64,000 nt of DNA from Hofstenia miamia (Eukaryota > Xenacoelomorpha > Acoela). Position 1 is the first letter of the stretch. The number at the start of each line of letters is the position of its first letter. The position numbers were made by a program, and so were the translations under genes. Shown here in pieces: positions 52,901 through 62,900 of this stretch. The notes beneath the pieces are model-generated. The model ran no database searches, was not told the DNA's origin, and saw only the letters and a list, made by a program, of their open reading frames with translations. The stretch covers positions 1,319,996 to 1,383,995 of the forward strand of contig SCFE01000033.1 of the NCBI GenBank assembly GCA_004352715.1, written 5' to 3'.

Positions 52901-54567
52901 TGTAAAGCGCTTCTCTCTAGAATGAAGCTTTCTAGAACAAGATAGCAAATCTAAATGCCACAAAAATTTCCAAGATAAGTACACCACATGTTTCATTAAC
53001 GGACACTGTCTTCAATTGGTTAAATTCAATTCTTTCTTTTAACCACATGTACATGGTTCAACTAAGCTGGAGAAAAACGGTTTAAAAATTGTTTTATTTA
53101 ACAATTTAGTTTAAATAATTATGCTTCATTGACTTAAGTATTTTGAACAACTTACCTCAACATCCAGTGACTTTGTGTTTGTAAAATAGACATCAGAAAG
53201 ATGCTGAAGAAGTTTCAGTAATTTATCGAAATAAGTTTCTTCAAGAAGGATGATGAGTGGAAAGTTTTTATAAGTAGGTCGTCGCCAGGGTGATACCTGG
53301 GAACTAGAATAAGGAAGCGATGTGAGATCTAATCGTTGGCAGTTGAAATGAACAGTGGATTCATCTCGAATGCCACAATCCTTCAACGACTTCGCGTTGC
53401 AATCGCCTCCGAGCTCCTTACCATTGCAAAACAAACGATATCGGTCTAAATAAGACACATCAATGTCTGCGTTAACAGTAGAAGTCGCTGTGTATTGTAT
53501 CAACATGTCATAGTACTTGAATGACACAAATTGACATTGTCAAAATGTGAAGGTCAAGTGTTTTACTCGATGCAGTAATATTAATTCTGACACACATGAA
53601 ACATTAGTAGTGATGAATTACTATGAATGTATATTTGAAAAGAACAGCTTATGTTAAGGTATACTTACAGGGGTGAATATCACTATCGTCGGGAACTTGA
53701 TCATGCTGTTGCTTTTTAGGTGAGAACCAAGTCGCAATCTCAGCCCGTAGCTCAGAAAGAGTGTCTGTTGCTGGTAACGTAAATATAGTCTAAAAAATAT
53801 CTTATGCTTTTCAAAACCTAAATAATTTTTTTACAAATTAACCTAAGCTTTGTAAACCATGGAGTTTTTGCATATAACAAACCAGTACGCATGAGATTTA
53901 AGTTCGTAAAAATAATGTGTATATTCATGGAAATTCTCGGGTATCTAAAATCTTTATCAAAAATTGGTAAGAAATTAACTCTTAGAAAACTAAAATTACT
54001 TAAAGTACTTTCTTTAGCTCAATTTATGGAAAATTCACAAGTCCAGATATAGGACTGAAGTAAAATAGATTTAGGTTTAATCTTGTCTTAAAATACAGAA
54101 CGAATTTTTAACTAAAATTACCCTAGCACTTTCGCACTGACAGTGAATTTTTATAAATGACGACTTCGCAGGAGCAGCCACCGACTTATAATGGCTAACG
54201 ATTGGCTTCCCATTGAGTCCCCACAGACGAAGATGGTATGCAAATGTAGACCAACACCGCTCCACGTGAAGAACCAATAAAGACATAACTCGTTCTAATG
54301 ATATCAAACTAGTGTCCATATTCTAAATTGAATACCATAACATATTTATATACCGATGAAAATGCTGTTATATTGTATGCATTAGAGACTGATACATTTT
54401 CTTAAGTCATTTTTCGGCTTTTATGTTGCGCCTAGCCACTTGATTAGGATAGCTAAGAAAAGACATATGGTGAGTTTCTAAACCACTGCGATTAAGCACA
54501 AATGCACATCTATATCACAATTCTATTCGTAGATTGTTACTAACATATCTTCAAATAGATTAGCAAA

Positions 54568-54612
<45 letters not shown>

Positions 54613-57600
54613 CTATAATAGAATAAATCTTTGAAAACTTACATCTTCGTTGGTCAACTGTAATGAGAGGTTGTCGATTTTGTGAAAAACGTTCTCAATA
54701 AACTCCATTTCATTCACAAGGTTGGGAGTGTTAAGATAATATTGGTTAATGATTTCAGCGGCCTGTGTATAAACGCGATTGTTGGTGAACGCGATTTTCC
54801 AGAATTGGTCCAAACCAATTTTCTAAATAATAAGAATTATACAATACACAATATTATTTATCTATACTCCCAATAAGATCATCTCAATATCAAGTGCTAG
54901 TGATACGGAAAAAGCAAAATTTTAAGAATATGTCTTCGTTTCAAAAACATAGAAAAAGATAACATGAAAACTTTTATTGAATTTTGTAACCTCACAAACT
55001 TTGGTGTCTTGAACTATACTATAGCAAATGAAATTAGTTGATGAGTATACAGAATGATTCGAATCCGCAATTTTTGGGTATAGGTACCGCTATTAATGAA
55101 ATTATTATATTTGATTTAGGGATACAGAAAAAATTTGGCAATCTGTTGATAATGAAACTTAATAACGATCAGTAGGTTTGAGGGAAGAAATTTGAAATGA
55201 CTTTTAACTAATTAGGATTACTCACAACAAATGAGATTAGTAGCAAATGAACAACTTACGACTTGTTTTGAATATGGCGAATCATCATCGCAAAGAAGTG
55301 GGTCTTTGGATATTACCAAATCAAAGAGTGCTGATAAAAATTTCAGCTCAGCTTGTCGAATTGAGTCGACAGGCAATTGGCAAACCTTTTCAGAATATAT
55401 CACTCGCCACTGATCTCGCCTGAAGCAGTGCGACGTACGATTGGTTAGTTGGAAATTCATCCACGTCATTAAAAATTGTCGATGTTCATCATTCGAAACT
55501 AATCGATCCCAAAGGATATTCAGCTGAGTATCAGATAACGCTAAACGACACTCCAATAGTTTCAATACAATAGTGAGAAACATATATTAGTACAGCAATT
55601 AACAATGAAAACAAGCATCGATTACGAGCGGAAAAAATGGCTCTGAAAACAGGAAATGATTCTAGAATTATCCCCTTAATACTCACTAATTTATAGAATG
55701 ACAATTGAAATATGATAACGAGAGAAGGGCTAAGCATCAATTTACGCTTTTACAGGGTGGACCAAAATAATCTGACACATTTATAGGCTTAATCAAAGCC
55801 AAACATAATAAATCTTTGGAACAACATTTCATTTTCTGAATGTGAATATAATGGCATTATAACTTATTTCAACTAAAATTTTCAGAATATCATTATTAAC
55901 ACCAGCATCGCGCATTCATTGTTGAAGCATTTTACAAAAACAACCAATCAATAACAGCAAAACAAAGACCTTTTCATTTGCACTTTAAGCTTAAAAGACA
56001 TTATATTCCACCTTCTTTAGAATAAATGAATCAACATTAAAAAGAGAATCACCAGGACGGCCAAGGTACGCCAGAACTCTGACAAGTATCGAAGCAGTAA
56101 TGCCTCAATTCAATGATCTTCAAAATGTCCAGCATGAAAATACGTCATTTATTTAGGTATATTGAAAGGGAATTTGAATACAATTCTTTGCGAAGATTTA
56201 AAAGTGCATCCATACAAAATAGTGTTGGTGCAAAACTTAGCAATAGAGATTTTGAAAATCGCAAATTATTGTGTATGTATATGCAAAAAAATCTCCCACG
56301 CACTATTTTTGTAGTTTTCAGTGATCAATCACATTTTAACTTTTGTGGAAGTATTATTAGGAAAATTTCAGTTATTGGTCAGACACTCACCCATTCGAGT
56401 TTCAAGAACGCCTTTTGCATAGTCCTCACACAACTGTATTTCGCGCGTTATACACACTTACTTTTTGGAAACGACAATGATATAGTGACTGTTACTTTTG
56501 AGCGACATAATGTGTTGCTAAAAACTCTTTTAAGAACCAAATTGGATGAAACTGAAGACAGAAATGTTTGGTTTCATCAGGATGAGACAACGGCCCATAC
56601 TTACAGACGTTCAGTCGAAATTTTAAAGTAATTGTTTCCCGGTCATTTGATTTTCTTGCGTGATGATCCTGATGTGAACCCGTATGATTGCTTCGTGTGG
56701 GGATACTTAAACTAAATAACATTCAATCATCGGCCTCGATCTATTGAAGAATTATAACATGCAGTAATTTTAGAAATAACAGCCATTCTACAAGAAATGA
56801 CCCACAGAACGTCTGCAACAGTTTGTTGACAATGATTGTAAACATTTAGTTCATTTGATTTTTAAAACTTAATGAAAGAAAATTACAATATTTGTACATT
56901 CAGAAAATGAAATGTTTTTTCAAATAATTTATTATGTTTGGCTTTGATAAAGCCTATAAATGTGTCAGATCAGCTTGAACCTCCCTGTATATTGTCAGTA
57001 CATGAATACTTAAAATTAACTGAAAATTTAAAAAGCAAAATGTATTTATAAACATGTTAACGCTAGAATGCGTAAAAAATATAGAACATTTTCAAAGTTG
57101 TCAATTGAATATACATACAATATACCTTATTATGCACGCTAGAGGTAATTAAGGCAACATTGACATAAAGATGTTACACATTGAGAACAGAGGAAAAATG
57201 GAGTTAAATCATAGTATTTCTCATTAAGAAGATGAAGTTTTGTTGCATATTCGGCTGTAAATCAATTTATAAAGGAAAAGCTATTATGTGTGTATTTGAT
57301 TTGCTTTTGATTCAGACGAACCACCCATAACCCAGAAGATATGCGCATAATGAATGTCAAACAAAACTGGGTCGCCAAGTACTGCGAACTCGGTGAGTGG
57401 CATGCTATACCAACTGAAATTCAAGGCATGAATATTGATATTCGTGGAATGATTAGTAAAGATGGAAGGGATGAGCAAAATGATCTTATAAAATTTTATC
57501 TTGAAGAACATTTAAATAAGTTTCAGTTATTGTTAATTTATTGAATTGATTTATTGAATTGGTCATGTGAATTTGTAGACTTGCATATAGATTTTATATT

Positions 57601-59669
57601 TTTAATGTAAAAATGATGGCTTGTTTAGAACAAGATTGTTGTGTTTGAAATCTTATTTCACATGTGTTTCCAGTCCTAGAGGAACTAGAAAAAATTTCCA
57701 GCTGGGAAGGGAAAAGTTTTTATTCTTTTGCAAACACATTATTATATCCTCAGGAAAAATATCTTTTAACATATATAATGTTGCAATCAGTACATAGGTA
57801 AATTGGAGAATGATGATATTGACGCGAAATTCGGATTCTAAAGACAAATCAGTGAAGACAGTTATTATATTTCTTATGGAGTCATGACGTTCTCTTCTCG
57901 TTTAAGCCTTTTAAGTTTGCTTTACAAAATTGACGTTGAAATGCAAGCTGTTAAGGATCAACATTACTGATTTCATATTTACTCTTTCAATAACACTTAC
58001 AATTTAAAAAATTTAAGTTACCAATAAACTATGTTAAATATATAAGCAGTATTATATCATATTATAAAATTTAACATAGTAAGTAGTAATCGACCAGAGT
58101 ACTGGTCGATCGAGTTTGTTTATTCACTGCCGAGTACTTGATCGACCAGCACTCTGGCCGATTAATGCTTACTATGTTAAACTTATATGCATAATAGAGT
58201 TCGAGCGATGTTTCAAATACTCATGTACAAATTTTTAAGATTGGACAAAAATAGGCTAAATCGACAAAAAATTTCAAATTTTTTACGTTTTTTTGGATCT
58301 AGCTAATTTGATCGTGGGTTTTTGGCTTTTGAACCTTAATGTGAAATCCTCCTCTAGTGTTGCTCTTTCGAATGAGCTATAAACTTCCAAAATCCATGGA
58401 GGAGAACATTAGTAACAACATTTCCCATTTTGGCTGTCTACCTCGAGGCATATTTTTTCTAATAGTCGAATCGTCGCTAGCCAATGGCTATTAGCCAATC
58501 GGATTACAGATAAATTTTAGCCAATGGGATTAACGTTTTAAAGCGACAGAAGCAGACAGACAGTAACGGTTGGACTCAGTATCAACTCCCTCCGGTCGAA
58601 TACAAAAACGGTTGATACATTATAATTTGATAAACATTAAGAAATTTGATACTACGTAATCGCAGAACAAGCTATCCATGTTACCAAATCAAATTTATCT
58701 GACTTGTGCACAAAAGAAACCCACTGTTTTACAAAAATGAATTACAGACCTAATGAGTTAAAGAAAACTAGAAAAACTAACTAAAAGTAGCTGGAGAATA
58801 ATTATCATCGAAGATAGAAGAAAGGAATGTGAATCGAGTGTTCAGACAGTGAACTGAGGTCGTGGAAGTAATTTCAGATTCAAAGTTTTTAAAGAACACT
58901 TGCGTCAGCTGCTTCTCTTCTTCAGCCCATTTTGTTATCCAATTGGCCTTGGAAATGATCTTCTGTATCAGGAAAAAAGAAATATGTACTGATCTAAATA
59001 TATAAGGGTATCAAACACAAATCAAACATTTCTATTACTACTAGCATATTGAAGAAATATAAATTTAAAAATATGAAGAGATGGAGGAATAATTACCTAT
59101 TTCCAGCGACATTATCTAGTAATGTATCCATAAGACTCTTAGCGACAACATCAACGGATATAAAGCGCTCGATAATGTCGTATAGAACGCTTTCCAAACA
59201 TTCTTGCATCTCAGTCGACAGCTCCTTCTAATAGAAAAACTTTGCTATTATGGAGTAATTACAAGAAACTAGTATCCACTTTATTAATAGGCGAAAGTAC
59301 TCGTTAAAAAGTGATTTTTTACCACATTTCAACAGCAATTCTTACTCTCAGAAAATATATAGAAATTGCTTTACTGTGTTAATAACAATTCATTTACAGA
59401 AAATAGTAACTATCAATATATACATATATTGGTGCTAGCTATTTAAAAAAATATATACTGTTGCTCTGTACATTTTCTAGGCTGGATGGGTTTTTAAAAA
59501 ATCTGAAAATAAGCCTGGTCGCTACCAGACCGCTGGAAAAGGGGCATAGACAAATGACGGAAGGTACTTTGAAAATGTTATAACACTGATGACAGTTAAT
59601 TAGTAATTACTTAATAAGTTGGTGCATTTGTGCTTATATATTTGTTTATCGGCAAATACATAATGCTCA

Positions 59670-59707
<38 letters not shown>

Positions 59708-59907
59708 TGTATATATATATGCGCGTATATANNNNNNNNNNNNNNNNNNNNNNNNNNNNNNNNNNNNNNNNNNNNNNNNNNNNNNNNNNNNNNNNNNNNN
59801 NNNNNNNNNNNNNNNNNNNNNNNNNNNNNNNNNNNNNNNNNNNNNNNNNNNNNNNNNNNNNNNNNNNNNNNNNNNNNNNNNNNNTATGCGTGTATATATA
59901 TATGCGC

Positions 59908-59941
<34 letters not shown>

Positions 59942-62900
59942 AATATATACATAAAAAGAAAGAGAGAGAAACAGAGATACTTAAATAAAATTCGGAAGCG
60001 CAATAGATCATATTAAAAATTTGTTACCATCTAATAACATTGCCACAGAAATAGAGGAAATGTCAATTCTCAGAGGAAAGATAAAAATTAAAACTTGAAT
60101 TTAGTTTAAGCTTCGCCTCTTTGCCTTTGTAATATACAGATTTAAAATTGAGGAGGGCAGGGTTAAAAAAACTAGTCTTGTGTGGATGACGCACTTCAAT
60201 AAATCAAAAAAAAATATTCTTGCATGTATGGAAATCTTTTGTACTAAAACCATAGTTAAGTAGAGTTTACAAATAATCTTATTTTTTCAAAGAAAAATTA
60301 TTCATTATTGATTTTGAACAGAATTTAAAAACTTTCAAATGACTCACAAATTTGTCTCCAATAACTATATCCCAAAGAAGATAGTTGCCAGGTGAAAGCA
60401 AAGCCGATGTTTCAATGGTGTGGAGTACAAGCGACTCGCCTGATGCAACGCTATCAGGCCCTTCAATTTTCGTTTGAAACAATGAAGTGTTCGGAAGCAC
60501 ATTTGAAAAATGTATCACATCGTCTAAAATTGGAAAACAATATTGAAATTTTTCTATTAATAAAGCAATCACAAAATGATAGACTACCCAACATATTAGA
60601 AACAAACAAAATGCTTTACATAAAATCTATGTATGTCTCTTGCATCTTTATCTCATTAATTAAAAACATCTTAAATTGCAATACCTTCTGTAAAATCACA
60701 AAGATTCTTGCTGGAATGCTTGCTGGACGAACTTGAAGATTGTGGTAAAGATAAGGTCTTCGTGTCGCGAATCTTTCTAAAAAAATCAACCATAATCAAA
60801 GACAATGAGCTAAGAAAACAGAGGAAGTAGGCCTGACAATATGGGGCAGGCGAATAATTTTATTTTCTAAATTCCTATTAGAGCAGTTTTTTACTGTTGC
60901 AAAAATAAACAATAACAAATTAAGACTAACAATGGTTTCATTCTTGGGTTTTGAAGTCGAACTCAATGCATTAAATGCAACAATTATTATTTAATACACG
61001 TTTACAATATTAAAAACATTAAAATCCAAAAACCTAATTGTATAATATACAAAAGCTTTCATGACATTGGTTCATGTTGATTTGTTACAATATTTTTGAG
61101 CGCTAATCCGTTGTTTATTGCAACTGCACCGTTAATAGACACTTTTTTTCTTCTTCAATTCCAAAATTAATTGTCCTACGTTTTTCAAAATATCATATCT
61201 TAGATCGAACTGATATGTTCCAAGTTTTCATATTAAACTTCGGCACGCCATCCGACAAGGCTTGCTTACAGCTTTGCCAAAAACTTTATTGCGCTTCGGT
61301 GTAAATATTTATAAACGATATAGAGTTTTTGGAAGATTAAACAAAAACGAAATTCATAAAAACGTATAACTAAGCTAAGTTATGATAAAAGAACCAGAAT
61401 TGATTACCTCATCAAATCATCTGTGTCTGTTTGCACACCAAACGAGCTTCTACCATAAATGGAAACCTCTTCATCATCATCTTCATCGGTATTTCCAAGT
61501 GACTCTTCCATCTGATAGTCCTCAATAAAATTCTTTTTGCAAGCATTCTAAAAGAAGAATCGCAGTGACGAAGTTATCTCAGAAAAAATATAGATTGAAT
61601 TTTTACATCAAACTCGTTTCGGTTTTAATTTAATATTTAAAATAGTTAAGAAACGATTGCTCTTATATGAGCGGCGTTCGTTGCCACGCAATACTTCAAA
61701 ATGACATCTACAACCTAACCACGCAGTCTGAAAAAACTGTGAATATAATTTTTACTTCAGCGTAATGATTTCATTAGAAATATAAAATGTGTATTACTGA
61801 CAGAATTCTCATGTCTATCAACGGAAAATCAGAGTAAAAACTAAGTTACAAAATAAATGACATGGTATTCAAGAAAATGCGTCAACCAGCATGCTTTGCA
61901 TTGCTAGGAAAGGTATCGTACAAGTTCCTACAGCAAATCATTGGCTTCGGGAGGATGACCTGCATTATAGTACGTTTTGTTCCACTATAAAACGTAGTTT
62001 TCAAATTCCTTCAGTCTTTTCTTATTTTTCATATTAAAGATTATAAAATTTATAACAATAATTCAGGAACATTTAAAGCAAAAATATAACTTATAATCAG
62101 AGCTGCAAAAGCAGGCCGATTATTTATTTTTATAAAACACGATAGGTCCGATGGGGATGTAATCAAAATTAGAAGATGTGCAGATTGCGTTTAGTCATCA
62201 AAATTTAAAATTAAAATTTTCCTAAAACCTTGTTTTTGCTTTTGCGCTGTAATTAATGGCCAAAAGTAAAAAATCCATAGATAATAAGACTGTTTTCAAA
62301 CCATTATTATGCCAAATTATTTATAGAAAAATATTCTACAAATTGTTCAAAGGGCTCATGGTGAGAGAAATTCATTGAACGAGTGGACGATGGTTGACTT
62401 CATCTATGTTGCAATTTCTATGTGTTAAGAAAACTTGAAAAAAGTTTTCCATTTTTTGTTTCTAAAAATTTGCTATTACAAATTTTCAATTATCGATGAA
62501 ATTATTGAACCTAACATCGTAATTTTTTGTTTTGGCGAAAGTATCCAGCATCACAGATATAGTGAATACAAATGGTTGGGGAATTTTAAGAATGCACATT
62601 GGGATTCTAATGTAGGAAACGTCCGTAAAATGCCTATAAAAGTGGAATTTCCTCTTAAAAATTATGCTTTACTCTGTTAAAAGCTTACACTCAAATCTTT
62701 AAAAATCGAATATGTCCAATAATTTAACCGTTTAACAAATGTTGACATTGGATTCAAAATTAAAAAAAATTAAATAAGAAATGAAGAAAACAATGCCTTC
62801 TATTTAGTTAGGTAAGGCCTCCAATAGCAACGAGTAGAAATAAATTTAAATATTAAGTACAATCGAAATGAAAAACAATGATAAATGTACCTTGCACATC

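Noticed and set aside
55060-55075. GATTCGAATCCGC, like a tRNA T-arm
   Set aside because: No matching acceptor, D or anticodon stems around it.
55541-55583. Extension of exon 7 to an upstream ATG
   Set aside because: The acceptor at 55540 restores phase and family match with exon 6; the upstream part is intron.
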